Numbered from the stretch's first letter, positions 19,821-30,802 are shown. The stretch is 64,000 bases of DNA from Pythium myriotylum (GCA_023091665.1 JALJCQ010000013.1:620001-684000); one strand, 5' to 3'. The notes: generated from the sequence alone by a model not told the origin. A program made the numbers and translations.

Positions 19821-21314
19821 TTAGGGGGTCGTGGGCACCTTGACCCAGAAGAGCGAGACCGCGACGAGCGCGTAGGCCGTGAGCAGCATGGAGCCTTCGA
19901 GCCAGTTGGACTTGCCGTCGGCGATGATTGCGTAGACGATGAAGATGGCCATGAGGAAGACCATGACCTCGAAGGCCGGGAACGCGAGGGACATGGGCTG
20001 CCCTAGGACCCAGCCGGCGATCACCACGACCGGCACGACGAAGAGCGAGACCTGCGTGGCCGAGCCGACCGCGACGCCCATGGCCAGCTCCATCTTGTCG
20101 TGGAGCGCGACCTTGACGGCCGTGACGTGCTCGACGGCGTTGCCCACGATCGGCAGCAAGATGATGCCGATGAACGACTTGCTCACGCTGAGCTCCTTGG
20201 CGAAGCCGTCGATCGAGCCGACGAGGAACTCGGAGAAGAGCGCGACGAGCAGTGTCGCAGCCAGCAGCACGAAGGCGCTCGCGCGCTTGGAGAGATCGAC
20301 TTCGTCTTGGTCCTCGCCGTCTTCCTGGAACAAGTGCAAATGGGTGTGGAGCTGGAAGTAGAGCAGCTGCATGTACATGAAGAGCAAGAAGATGGCCGTG
20401 ACGTGCGAGAGCGCGAGCGTCTTCTCCATGCGCTCTTCCTCGGACGCGTGCTCGGCAAAGTAGTACATGTACGACGGCAGCAGCATGCCAAAGCTCGCGA
20501 GGATGAGCAGCGACGAGTTGGCGCTCGCGCCGACGGCGTTGAAGTGGTTCTCTTTCTGCGTGAGTCCGCCGGCGATGAAGCTGCAGCCGAGCACGAGCAG
20601 CAGGTTCGAGAGCACCGAGCCGATGAGCGACGACTGCACGACGGCGATCTCGCCTTTCTTGAGCGCAAAGACCGCGACGACGACCTCGACGGCGTTGCCA
20701 AACGTCGCGTTCACGAGTCCGCCGATGGTCTCGCCCGTGTGGAACGCGAGCGCCTCGGTGGCCTCGCCGAGCAGGTTGGCGAGCGGGATCATGACGAGAA
20801 AGTTGAGCACGAAGACCCACGTGTCGCCCCACGCGCCGAGCGAGGCCGCGAGCGCGAAGGGCGCGAGCAGTAGCAGCACGTTGAGCTTCTGGTCCGTGAT
20901 CAAGTGGCGCACGGCCGAGAGGTCTTGTCGCCACGTGTCGTGCGCGTGGTTGTCGTGCTCGCTCTCTTCGCGCAGCTCGCCAGGCGTGATCTTGGCGATC
21001 GCGAGCTCGGGCGTCGGCGCCGCCGCGTGGGCGGCCTGCGACTCGAGCGAGAGCGCGCGCTTGAGGTGCGACGGCGGCAGCAGCGCCGAGCGCTCGCTCG
21101 GGAACGAGCGCCGCAGCTCGCCGAGGCGGTGGAGGTCGTGCGCTGTCGCCGGGTCGGGCGACGTGGCGTTGTGCGTGCGCGAGCGCCGCAGCGAGGCGTT
21201 GGCCATCTTGGTGTGCATCATGAGCCCGATGCGAGGGCGCGCGGGAGACTGCGAGTGCGAATGTGGCGTCGGCGACGGCGAGCCCGAGCGAAGATGGGTG
21301 CGCGACGTCGCCAT
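19821..21314 (-). CDS. CAX-type Ca2+(cation)/H+ antiporter
   Basis: A single exon encodes 497 aa from ATG 21314. A hydrophilic N-terminal region of about 140 residues (likely regulatory) is followed by about 11 hydrophobic segments. The two CAX signature helices are clear: NATFGNAVEVVVAVFAL (c-1) and LPIVGNAVEHVTAV (c-2), both with the GNxxE core that binds the cation. Between the halves lies an acidic loop (QEDGEDQDEVD), as in many CAX proteins. The family exchanges cytosolic Ca2+ or Mn2+ for protons across the vacuolar membrane. The frame stays open upstream of ATG 21314 but the encoded extension looks non-coding. Confidence 0.92.
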   Translation of the reverse strand: MATSRTHLRSGSPSPTPHSHSQSPARPRIGLMMHTKMANASLRRSRTHNATSPDPATAHDLHRLGELRRSFPSERSALLPPSHLKRALSLESQAAHAAAPTPELAIAKITPGELREESEHDNHAHDTWRQDLSAVRHLITDQKLNVLLLLAPFALAASLGAWGDTWVFVLNFLVMIPLANLLGEATEALAFHTGETIGGLVNATFGNAVEVVVAVFALKKGEIAVVQSSLIGSVLSNLLLVLGCSFIAGGLTQKENHFNAVGASANSSLLILASFGMLLPSYMYYFAEHASEEERMEKTLALSHVTAIFLLFMYMQLLYFQLHTHLHLFQEDGEDQDEVDLSKRASAFVLLAATLLVALFSEFLVGSIDGFAKELSVSKSFIGIILLPIVGNAVEHVTAVKVALHDKMELAMGVAVGSATQVSLFVVPVVVIAGWVLGQPMSLAFPAFEVMVFLMAIFIVYAIIADGKSNWLEGSMLLTAYALVAVSLFWVKVPTTP

Positions 21315-22708
21315 GCAGGAAGGGCTCCTCCCGGACAGACGCCAGAGAAATCCACGACTTCCGGATCCAGAAACCGTGGTTTTTGACAGGGGTACACGGT
21401 GGTTTTTGAGGACAGCGACCGTTCGGGGGGTGGGGAACCTGGCCTCTGTGTGGCTGGGGAGGGGTTTGGGACACCCGACGTGTGACGTCGTAAGGAGGGT
21501 TTCGTGTCGGCGATTCATTAATCCAGAGGTTTCGGGTGGGGTGGCTTGTAATCGTCGGATTGAGTCTAGACATCTCAAGGGTTACGCATGTCTCCCCATG
21601 CTGGGACCTGATGATGATGGCTGCCAAGACCAGGGTAACCGCGTCAACCGTCGTGAGGTTTCCCCGTACCTCTCACAGTCCAACGTTGGATTCTGCGCCG
21701 ATGGGTTCATGGGAGGTTCGCGGCGGCATAGAGGGAACGACATATCGCACGAATCTCCATCTTTAGGATTCTTTCTCCTTCTCCGGATGGGCGGCGTCCG
21801 ATCCGGAAGAACATCCAGAAGATCCGCATTTGGAACGCGGACCAAGTTCCGGAAATCCCCTCCCAGCACAGACCGAGGGCTATTCTGGCAGAATAGCCCA
21901 CCTTGGTCTATACTCAGACGTTATATCTCGAGTCGTCGCGCCGGAGTTTTCTGGTCCTGAGATAAGACACCACCACCCCGCACTGGATTCTAGATATCCC
22001 GCTATCCACTCTCACAGGTTATCGACCGTGCCACGTTCCCACAGTGGCCACCGCTTGACTCACAGACGCATGTAGTTTTAGAGGTCCTCACCTCTGTGTT
22101 TTTATGCAGCGAACGCGCCCTTTTGGCTAAAAAACCTCAAAACCTCGTGCTTTCTGGTACGTGGCCATCCCGGCTCTCTGAGTCTGAGTCCATGTCGTCC
22201 AGTGCGTGAGTGAAGCTCGGGGCACTTGTCATTGACCGGCCGCTCAAGGGCAAAGCACCCCCCCCCCTACCGCCTCCGCGACTCGCTCTCGCTCGGCGCC
22301 GCGCGCTGTTAACTCGACGGCGATCTCCGCATTTAGACGCGCAGCCCTCAACCCAATTCGCTGTCGTCGCGCGCTTTCCGGACGACAAGGGAAGTCTGCG
22401 TGCGGAGCCGGCTCAGTGCGGAAGAGGCGGCGCGAGGAACCAACCGGTCGGACGAACTCGCGGCGCCACCACGACGCTGGTTCGCAGGTGCGGCGAGTGT
22501 GCTTTGCCCCGCGGCCTGCGCTGACGTAGAAGAACGGCACTCGACGCGAGCTCTGTGTTGGTGCGATTGACTTGACGACGAGTGATTGGTTGGGAACGCG
22601 TCTGACGCTGTCGCATGGGTGGGGGACTTTGTGTAGAGCCGACGGGGGGAAGAGAGAAACAGACTGATAGATCGACAGCGAGTCAGTGCCGAACGGACTG
22701 AAGCAACC
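21315..22708. other. 1.4-kb divergent intergenic region
   Basis: This lies between CAX (-) and the trehalose phosphatase (+). A hairpin with 10-bp arms (gggctattct/agaatagccc, 21877-21899) and a C9 run near 22258 are the only features seen. The open frames here lack domain signals. Confidence 0.5.
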
Positions 22709-23641
22709 ATGCTCCATCCGACGAACGTGTTCCAGGATATCGAGAGCATCCGCCGTACGATTGCCGGTGGGTTGAATTTAGACTCGCGTCCAACGTGAAC
22801 AGCGACAACTGATGGAAAGTAATGGGTGTGGCTGTTCGCAGGCAAGCGCCCCGTGGTGTTTCTCGACTATGACGGCACGCTCTCGCCCATCGTGGACATC
22901 CCGGACCGCGCGTTCATGAGCGAAGAGATGCGCGGCGCGCTCGATGCGTTGGCGTCCAAGTACGTCACGGCTATCGTCACGGGACGCTCGACCGAAAAAG
23001 TGCAAAACTTTGTGCAGCTCGAGAACCTCGTGTACGCCGGCAGCCACGGATTTGATATCAAGGGCCCCAAGTCGCTTCCGATTAGCTGCCAGGTCGCGGA
23101 CCACTACCGCCCTATGCTCGAGCAGTGTGTGGTCGACCTGTCGGCGCAGATTGCCCACATCCCCGGCGCCGAGATGGAAGACAACCGTCTTGCTGTGTCG
23201 GTGCACTACCGCCACGTTGCTCCCGCGCTCCAGGCTGAGGTCGAGCGTATTGTCGATAGCTACATCGAGCTCCATCCGACGCTCGTCAAGAAGCACGGCA
23301 AGAAAGTGTTCGAGCTTCGTCCGCGCGTGGACTGGAACAAGGGTCGCGCCGTGATGTACATCCTCGAGGAGCTTGGACTCGACGCCGAGAACGTCGTGCC
23401 GTTCTACCTCGGCGACGATGTGAGCGATGAAGACGCATTCCTCGCCCTCAACTCGCGCCCGATCGGCAAAGGTATCTCCATCATCGTCCGTGACCCGGAG
23501 GCGACCAAGGTTGATCTTCCTGGCGACGCCAAGCAGTTGCCTGCGACCACAGCGTCGTACTCGCTGCGCGACACGTACGAAGTCGAGCAGTTTCTCAAGG
23601 TACTCGCCACGCTCGAGGAGGTCGCATGCTCGTCGTTCTGA
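22709..23641 (+). CDS. Stand-alone trehalose-6-phosphate phosphatase
   Basis: There are two exons, 22709-22766 and 22842-23641, with a 75-bp intron ending TTCGCAG; the junction restores A-G-K-R-P-V-V and the product is 285 aa. The HAD motifs are present: DYDGTLSP (D28 nucleophile), TGRS, and GDDVSDEDAF (about 217-226). The peptide RVDWNKGRAV, typical of trehalose phosphatases (OtsB family), is also seen. It hydrolyses trehalose-6-P to trehalose. It lies about 4.6 kb from the TPS-TPP fusion but is only distantly similar to the fusion's phosphatase half, and more canonical. Confidence 0.93.
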
Positions 23642-24081
23642 CATTCACTGGAGACCGCGTCGTCTCCAGAGCGTGGTCTCGTCGCTCACTCTCGTCCTCG
23701 TCTCACGAGCTCTTCGTGTTTTTCTCTGCATATTGATCGCTCGACTCGTGTCTTTGACTGCGAGCCACTACGGTGCATCGGTCCCTCGTTTGCGAGCTCT
23801 CCATACCTCTCCATCGCGCTTCGTCCTCCGTTCACGAAGCGCAAGCGTCGATAGCGTGGCTTCCCCCATGTTTTGCCCTCGCGCTATCGCGCATAATGGA
23901 AGTTTTGTAGATTGCTTGGGTCGAACTTGCAAACGAGACCATATACCATAGTCCATTTTTGCAATTTACACGCTCCACCTGTCTATTCCAGTCGTATGTG
24001 GGTCTTTGGGTGATTGGGGCAAATTCGGGCGGTAGTGAGGGGCCCTCGTGAGCAGCTCCGACCCCAAAGCAGCGGACGACA
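23642..24081. other. Intergenic region
   Basis: This 440-bp gap lies between co-oriented genes. It holds the 3' UTR of the phosphatase and the promoter of NDUFS4; nothing else was recognised. Confidence 0.5.
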
Positions 24082-24987
24082 ATGGCCTTGCGAGCGACGC
24101 AGACGACGGCGCGCTCCCTCACGGCGCAGAGCCAGCGCCAGGCGCGCGTGGCCGGCGTGCGATTCTTCGCCGCCGACGCCAAGACGCCCGAGGAAGAGGC
24201 CGCCGCCAAGGCCGCGGCCGAGAAGGAGGAGGCGCTCATGACGCAGCTCAAGAAGCAGGTGCTCGACGAGTCCCAGCGCACGAGTACGTCGTTTTTTTTT
24301 TCAGAGCTCGGCGTTTGTCGAGGAAGAGTATTAACGGGGGGGAGTTGCGATGGGATGTAGTTCTGCCGTACCACGCGACGAGCGCCGTGAGCCCGACGGT
24401 CGGCGCCTCGCCGATCCCGTACCCGAAGGAGGTCGCGATCGTCTCGGGCGTGGACACGTGGGCGTTCGGCCGCAAGGGCAAGCTCTTCATGCCGACGCGC
24501 CACCAGATGCAGAGCGGCACGTACAACACGCGCCACTGGGAGATCCGTTTCGAGGCGCCACGTAAGTTTGTATTCTCAAGTTTACGAGATTGGTGGTGTC
24601 CGGTAGATGTCTCATTCTGGTGGTGCTTATTGATCATCATCAGGCACGTGGTCGAACCCGCTGATGGGCTGGACCAGTACCGGCGACGCGCTCCACGGTA
24701 TGGTGCTCAAGTTCGACACCCGTGAGGATGCTCTCCACTTCGCCGAGAAGCAGGGCTTCGAGATTGAGACCCACGAGCCGGCTGAGCTCGGCAACTTCGA
24801 GGGCCAGATCTCGTACTCGCACAACTTCCTGCCCCTCCACGTCGAGAACTACATCAAGAAGCACGGCAAGAAGGCCAACGTGCTCTTCAAGCACCCGACG
24901 GGTCGCCGAAGCAACTGGGTCCGAACGCTCAAGTACCACGGCAACGGCGTCGTGGCGCAGCACGGCGGTGAGGCCAAGGAGCAGTAG
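24082..24987 (+). CDS. NDUFS4: Complex I subunit NDUFS4-like (18 kDa, ETC_C1_NDUFS4 domain)
   Basis: The exons are 24082-24283, 24361-24561 and 24644-24987, with introns of 77 and 82 bp; the product is 248 aa. The N-terminus is rich in Arg, Ala, Ser and Gln (mitochondrial presequence), followed by an Ala/Glu-rich helix. The NDUFS4 domain shows MQSGTYNTRHWEIRFEAP, TWSNPLMGWTSTGDALHGM and LKFDTREDALHFAEKQGFE, matching the W-x-NPLMGW-x-S core. NDUFS4 sits in the peripheral arm of NADH dehydrogenase and stabilises the N-module. Sequence after the domain (about 205-248: KKANVLFKHPTGRRSNWVRT) extends beyond the usual end, so the protein is longer than the animal form. Confidence 0.93.
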
Positions 24988-25194
24988 AGTGCCTGCCGCA
25001 CAAAGAAGACTTCGAAGTCGTCGTAGTCCTGCCCATACAATCCAATTTCACTATTCCAGAAAAAAGAACAGAACTCAATCCTGTCTCTTCATTTCGAGTG
25101 CATGCATTCGAATCGTAGATAGAAAGTAGTGTAAGACATGCAGGGGGGAAAAAAAACTCTCCACATCAGTGTAAACTGACGTGATCCTCGGACC

Positions 25195-26149
25195 TTAAAC
25201 AACAACGTGAGCAGTCTGTGGCTCCGGTTGCTGCGTCTGGTTGTAGCGGAGCTCTGGCATGGCCTCAAGATCGGCCTGAGTCTGCGAGTTCTGGTTGGTG
25301 TTGGTCATGTGAGCCTGGTAGGCTGGGTGCTGTAGACGAAACATTGCTTAGCTCACTCGGAAAAACGCAGACAAACATCGCCATCATCAAACGTACGCGG
25401 TAGATGAGGAAGAAGTTGAACAGGGCGAGCACGAGGAGGAAGAGGCCGAGCAGCGTGCCGATCCATCCCTGCGAGAAGGAGAGGAACGAGATCCTGGAGA
25501 AGCGATAAATCAGGTCAACTCAGATGAACCCACTCGAGCGAGGGTGACGTACGCCATGATGTAGGCGGCCTTGCCGAAGGCCGTGAACATGAACCCAAAG
25601 TTGTTCTTGACCTTCTCGGCGATCGACGGGAACTGTTCATGGTTCTCGATGAACACGAGGCCGACAGCGAGGCCCCTAGAGGCAGCAACAAACAATTTGT
25701 CAGTCGACACGCCACTTGAGCTACCAATGATGAGAAGAGACCACCGACATGATGTAGATCACGACGAGGAAGTCCGAGTAGCTGCTGACCATGAACATGC
25801 GGATGAAGCACGTCACGCCGAGCAGCACGGCCGAGCCGAGGTTGGCGAAGCGCATGTAGCCGTTGATGCGCTTGATGTCGGTCGCGGCGATGCGGCGCTC
25901 GAGGTCGTCGGTCTTGTCCTTGATGGCCTTGGGCATCTGCACGTTGGCCGGCATCTTGAAGTTGGGGGCCGAGAAGCCCGGGCCTTGGAGCCCCGTGGTC
26001 GAGGTCGTCGAGGTCGTGGAGGACGGCACAGCCGTGGTCGCGGCGGCGCCTGTAGTCGCAGCAGCGGAGGAGGCGGCGGCTTCAGTTTTGGCGGCCGGCG
26101 GCGAGAGAGGCGAGGCAGCTTTACCCGTGGTCGACGTCGGCTCCATCAT
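25195..26149 (-). CDS. Four-TM membrane protein, COPI-associated/TVP15-like
   Basis: There are four exons: 26149-25749, 25675-25553, 25493-25397 and 25329-25195; the product is about 251 aa. The second junction needs a GTCGGT donor inside ATCAT|G to keep frame, so that splice site is the least certain. The N-terminal 80 residues are Ala/Thr/Pro-rich and cytosolic. Then come four hydrophobic segments: GYMRFANLGSAVLLGVTCF, DFLVVIYIM, FMFTAFGKAAYIM and GTLLGLFLLVLALFNFFLI. A polar tail rich in Gln and Asn ends QTAHVV. The spacing and the FGK-Y segment suggest the COPI-associated/TVP15 Golgi membrane family; this is inference from topology and short motifs only. Confidence 0.75.
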
Positions 26150-26614
26150 GGTGGCGCTGTTCTTAGGAGGGAGGGTGCTGGTCTATAAAGAGCCTCACGG
26201 CAGCGCTACGCTGGGAGCTAATAAAGGGCCCGCGGAAGAGACTGCGAATAGCTGCTCGCGACGGCAGACCTGAGTTGTCGCGAGCCCGAGTGGGTGGGTT
26301 AGGACGGAAGGATACTGAGATAAGGGAATACATTGACTTGGAGTTTGTATGCGGACAGGGGGGAGGGGTGTCCTTACCATGCATGCGATGGGCCGGCTTT
26401 TACGGCATGCCGAAAAGAGCGAGTCCTTCACCCACGGGTAAACGGGTTCGATCAGCGACCAACGGGTTTATACTGTGATCTACGAAACCCGTTACTCTAT
26501 TTCAACCAATCTGATTGCGACTGGAAGGAAGACGGTGTGGATTGGTGGAAAAGATCGATCTGATGACGTCGCCGGTGATCGATCAATTGGTCCCGCCGTC
26601 GGGACATCTCGACC
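26150..26614. other. Divergent intergenic region
   Basis: This 465-bp gap lies between the TVP15-like gene (-) and the carrier gene (+). The motif cgggttt..gatc..cgacc recurs loosely around 26438-26492. No gene is visible. Confidence 0.45.
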
Positions 26615-27833
26615 ATGGACGACACCTTGAAGAAGTCGGGCGCCGCCTCGCTGGGCGCGCTGGTCACGTCGCTTGTGGTGCGCACGCCTGTCTCATGCGA
26701 CCGCGCGCGTCGTCCGCTGTCTGCTCACGTGGTTCTCGTGTCCAGGTCGCGCGTACGTCCCTCGGCAGGCCACGGACTCGCTCAGGATTCTCACGGATTC
26801 GCCATTCTCTAAATTCTGATATGTAGCGCTCGAGGTGGTCAAGACGCGGCTGCAGGTCCAGGCGCCCGACATCGTCCATGTGCCCCAAGAGGTCAAGAAG
26901 GTGCGATGCTCGAGCAGGCACTTGTCGTGGACGGGCGCTGACGGAATCGGCTTCTTTTTTCGCTAGTGTTCCCACTACAACTTTTCCAACGGGCTCATGG
27001 ACACGATGCTGCCCAAGGAGCGACTGCTCAAGACCTGCCGCCACAAGGGCGAGGAGATCTGCAACCACAAGAAGCCCTCGAGTCTGCTGCGCACCATGGC
27101 GCGCATCGTCCGACTCGAAGGCCCCTTGGCGCTCTACGCCGGCCTGCCGCCGACGCTGCTCATCGCCGTGCCGTCCACGGCCATGTACTTCCTCTCGTAC
27201 GAAGCGATTCTCCGGCGGCTACAAGACACACTGCCCGGTCAGAATGTCGGCGCGCTCGCGATGGTCGCTGGCGGGGTCGCTCGCGCCGGCTCGGCCACGG
27301 TCTTCTCGCCTCTCGAAGTCATCCGCGTGCAGATGCAAGCGAGCACGGCCGGCGAGTCGTTCTTGCACCACCTGCAGCGCGTCGTGGGCGCTGGTCCTCG
27401 CCAGCTCTACGCCGGCCTGGGCGCCACGCTCGCGCGCGACATCCCGTTCTCGATGATGTACTGGTACGGCATCGAGAGCTCCAAGCCCGTGCTCGCGCGG
27501 TGGCTGCCGATCGAGAACGCCAACCGCAAGCGCGTGACGGTGGCGCTCGTGGCCGGCGTCGTGGCCGGCACGCTCGCGACCGTCGTGACGCACCCGTTCG
27601 ACGTCGTCAAGACCCGCGCGCAGGCGTCCATGTACTCGACGTCGTCGACGCACCACAAGGACGGCCGGCCGCGGTCTTCCGTGCAGATGCTGCTGCGCAT
27701 CTGGCGGCGCGAGGGCGTGCGCGGCGTGACGGCCGGGCTCTCGCCGCGCGTGGCCAAGGTCGCGCCGGCCTGCGCCATCATGATCTCGTCGTACGAGGCC
27801 GGCAAGATCGCGCTCAAGCTCGCGCACGAATAG
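26615..27833 (+). CDS. Mitochondrial carrier, SLC25A39/40 (Mtm1)-like
   Basis: The best model is 26615 to about 26708, 26827-26900 and 26967-27833, about 344 aa. The three MCF repeats are visible: PLEVVKTRLQ, SPLEVIRVQMQ and HPFDVVKTRAQ, each followed by a GxxxLYAG/GVTAG-type second motif. CSHYNFSNGLMD and the PPTLLIAVPSTAMYF stretch match SLC25A39/40/Mtm1 rather than other carriers. That subfamily is implicated in mitochondrial glutathione import and Mn/Fe-S homeostasis. The first exon end is uncertain. Bases at 26681-26688 already read R-T-P, but no GT donor joins them in frame to LEVVK; the phase-compatible donor at 26709 adds about nine residues (VSCDRA...) before PLEVV. Confidence 0.88.
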
Positions 27834-28914
27834 ACGCTCGATGAAATGATTAGAAGTCTGACATGCATGCATCACTGTCGAGCCATGTGGGCGTCCTCTC
27901 GCCTGTCTCCAAACGGCCCGACTGTTCCACGACCATTACTTCTTCCGGACAGATTGTCTCGGTCGGCGCATCGTGCACATGTTTCCCCTTCTGGATTTTT
28001 GTGCTCGCGCGCCGTCCGGAGAGTTTGGTTCCTTGGCCATGGCGCACATCCTCCAGAGATCTTGCGGTCCCAGCGAAAGGGGACGAGGGGAAAATCCAGT
28101 ACCTACCGGACCTGGCGAAAGCATCCACCACTTCGCAGGTGCGTGGGTTCACGAACCCAAAGATTCCACCGCCACAAATCGAGTGGAGACATCGTTTTGG
28201 ACGAGATTTTTTTTTTGTTTCTTGGTTGTTTTCGTGGACCACGTGTGTGGACGGAAGACGCGGCCCCCGTCCAGAGTTCTTGGAGCTCGCTTCCTGCGGC
28301 CACACAGCCCAGTCGGAAATCTACCGGGCGCGTTGGACCCGCCGTCGTCTCCATCGCCCACTCCACGGCGGCGTTCCGCTTTAATAGACGGCGCTTGTGG
28401 AGCCAAGTGGGCGTCACCACAGTTTTCGTGGTGCACCACTTGGGGGCTCTCGGCGTGACCCAGACTCGGGCCAGAAGTTGAGCTGGTCAGGCGCCCGAGC
28501 CCTAACTCGTGCGAGCCCACAAATCGCTCGGGCCGCTGTTTCGAAGGGCTAGGGACGCCTCAGCACCTCCCACACTCGATCCCGACGAAACATCCCCATT
28601 ACTACCCTCGCTCCATTCCCTTCTCTCTTTCCCTTCATAATACATATCCCTCCCACAACTAATCCCTCGCTCAACCATCCCAGGTATCTCTTTTCCCAGG
28701 TCTCCATTCCGACTCGCCGCGTCGCGGCCGGGTGTCCTCGCGCGCCATCATGGACACCAGTCCCCAAGCCGACCGCTCGCCCCTCGCCCCTCGCCGCTCG
28801 CTTCTCGGCGTCTATCTCGGCGTCTAACTCGGCGTCTAACCGGTCGCCGGCGTCGAAGCCCGTTAGTCCCCGTCTGGCCTTCTTCCGCCTCTACCTCTTC
28901 CCCATCCCACGCCC
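27834..28914. other. 1.1-kb intergenic region rich in short inverted repeats
   Basis: Open frames occur on both strands between 27850 and 28520 but overlap one another without any domain signal. Hairpins occur at 28144-28159 (7-bp arms), 28339-28371, 28403-28443 (8+6-bp arms) and 28493-28533 (8-bp arms). Near the next gene, an 11-bp unit ctcggcgtcta is repeated three times (about 28803-28839). Confidence 0.5.
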
Positions 28915-30135
28915 ATGCCCATGCCGCCCAACTGGAGCTCGCTGCTCGACGCCTCGCGCGCCTCCTCCTCGGCCTCCGACGCGCTCGCCGCGCTCGACGA
29001 CCGCACGACGTCGTCCTCGGGCGACCACTCGGCGCGCTCGGCGCGCGCGCGCTCCTCGGGCTCGCTGCGCGCGCGGCTGCTCAAGCGCCCGCGCGTGCCC
29101 TCGCTCTCGCCCTCGGCGCTCTTCAACCGGCTCCAGATCGCCGGCGTCACGGTCGTCGACTGCCGCAGCGCCGCCGACTTCGCCGCCGGCCACGTGCGCG
29201 GCGCGCTGCTCTGCGAGCACGGCCGGCGCTCGCGCCACAAGAGCGTCGACGACGTGCTGGCAAGCCACGCGCCCGGCGGCGCGCTCCACGACAAGCTCGC
29301 GCGCCGCGACATGATGGAGATCGTCGTGGTCGGCAGCGACCGCGCGCTGCTGCAGCGCATGGACGGCGGCTACCGCCTCGCCAAGCTGCTGCTGCGAGAA
29401 GGACGCGTCTACTCGGTCTACTTTCTCGCCGACGGCTTCGCGGCGTTCGCGCAAAAGTACCCGTTCCTCGTCGAGCGCGGCGAGCCCGTGAGCAGCTCGA
29501 TCTCGACCGACGCCGACGCGTCGGTCGTCGAGGTCGACGACGACGACGAGCCGGCGCCGTGCGCGCTCGAGAGCAAGACGCCGCCGGCGCTCCAGTACCC
29601 AAACGAGATCATCCCGGAGTTTCTGTACCTGGGCAACTTTTGGCAGGCCAACAACGCGCAGATCATCGCCGATCTCGGCATCACGCACGTGGTCAACATG
29701 GGCGCGATCACGCACGACCGCAACAAGTTTGAGCACGTGACGTACCTGGACGTGGAGATCAAGGACAAAGAGAGCGTCGACATCCGCAAAGAGTTTGCGC
29801 ACACGGTCGCGTTCATCCAAGAGGCCGCGCGCGACAAGCCCCGCAGCCGCGTGCTCATCCACTGCGTGCAGGGCGTCTCGCGCTCGTCGACCATCGTCAT
29901 CTGGTACCTCATGCTCGAGACCAAGTGCACGCTCTCGGCCGCCTACTCGTACGTCTTCCAGCGGCGGCCGCTCATCTTCCCCAACCGGGGCTTCATGGAG
30001 CAGCTCATGGAGAACGAGAAAGAGCTCTACGGCGTCGAGAGCGTGCTCCCGCAGGAGCTCGACCTGCTCCAGCACGGGCTGCTGCCGCCGCTCGACCGCA
30101 AGGGCTCGGCGCTGCGCTGCTCGCTCTCGTCCTAG
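28915..30135 (+). CDS. MAPK phosphatase-like: rhodanese domain plus dual-specificity phosphatase
   Basis: A single exon encodes 406 aa (a second ATG two codons on would serve equally). After a Ser/Ala-rich N-terminus, residues 67-190 form a rhodanese-like fold (TVVDCRSAADFAAGHVRGAL, VVVGSDRALLQRM). From about 225 the DSP catalytic domain runs EFLYLGNFWQANN, THVVNMGAI, HCVQGVSRSSTIVIWYLM, with C317 in the HCxxGxSRS loop and the general-acid Asp likely in TYLDVEIKDKE. Family knowledge: DSPs with an N-terminal rhodanese/CH2 domain dephosphorylate MAP kinases, the rhodanese part docking the kinase. The rhodanese loop lacks a catalytic Cys, as expected for a docking module. Strongly GC-rich third positions. 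Confidence 0.92.
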   Translation: MPMPPNWSSLLDASRASSSASDALAALDDRTTSSSGDHSARSARARSSGSLRARLLKRPRVPSLSPSALFNRLQIAGVTVVDCRSAADFAAGHVRGALLCEHGRRSRHKSVDDVLASHAPGGALHDKLARRDMMEIVVVGSDRALLQRMDGGYRLAKLLLREGRVYSVYFLADGFAAFAQKYPFLVERGEPVSSSISTDADASVVEVDDDDEPAPCALESKTPPALQYPNEIIPEFLYLGNFWQANNAQIIADLGITHVVNMGAITHDRNKFEHVTYLDVEIKDKESVDIRKEFAHTVAFIQEAARDKPRSRVLIHCVQGVSRSSTIVIWYLMLETKCTLSAAYSYVFQRRPLIFPNRGFMEQLMENEKELYGVESVLPQELDLLQHGLLPPLDRKGSALRCSLSS

Positions 30136-30243
30136 TCGTTCTCGGCGTCGACGTTAGGTGTGTCTGTGTCGGAGTGAGTGTCGCGTCGGTCGCTTTTCAT
30201 TTATTCTCAACCATGTTTCTTCTTCTTCTTCTGCTACGTCTTC

Positions 30244-30802
30244 TTATCGCAACGCATGGAAGATGCGTCCGTTGTCAAACTTGCCGTTGAAGAAGCGACC
30301 TCGCCACGCCACGCCGTCTTTGTCTGTGTACGTCGCGAGCTCGCTGTGCATGCGGCCGAGTCGCCACGCCCCGACGTAGCTCGCGCCGTCGGCCCACTCG
30401 TACCGCCCGTCGCCGTGGAAGACGTTGCCCTGGAACTCACCCTGCCACAAGCACGACGGCATTGAGGAGACTGAGCTGGGTGCGTATCGGAGACCGTACC
30501 TCGTACACGGCGCCCGTCGCAAAGTGGTAGACGCCCTTGCCGTGCATGGCGTCGGCCTCCCACTGGCCTTCGTACTTCTCCGGTCCGTACTGGTAAACGC
30601 CGTGGCCGTGGCGCTGCAGAACGCCGCCGACCGAGCGGTACTCGCCCGTGTACATGGCGCCATCAGCGAAACTGAAGACGCCGTGCTTGACGACGCCGTC
30701 GTCCTCGGTCGGCACGGCCGGATTGGGGTCCTCGGGCTTGTCCTCCTTCGCCGGAGCTGCTGGGGTCTTTGGAGCCGACGGAGCTGCTGGCTTGGGAGGC
30801 AT
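30244..30802 (-). CDS. MORN-repeat protein
   Basis: There are two exons, 30802-30500 and 30441-30244, with a 58-bp phase-0 intron (GTACGG...GGCAG); the product is 166 aa. The first ATG, 30802, gives MPPKPAAPSAP, a Pro/Ala-rich start; the open frame upstream has only GTG. About four to five MORN units follow: GAMYTGEYRSVGG, EKYEGQWEADAMHGKG, AVYEGEFQGNVFHGDG, GASYVGAWRLGRMH and VAWRGRFFNGKFDNG. MORN repeats form elongated beta structures that bind lipids or partner proteins, often in flagellar or cortical structures. It is divergently paired with the LRR gene, start codons only 139 bp apart. Confidence 0.9.

Noticed and set aside
27850..28520. Several overlapping 100-210-codon frames on both strands
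   Set aside because: Mutually overlapping with no recognisable protein; treated as intergenic.
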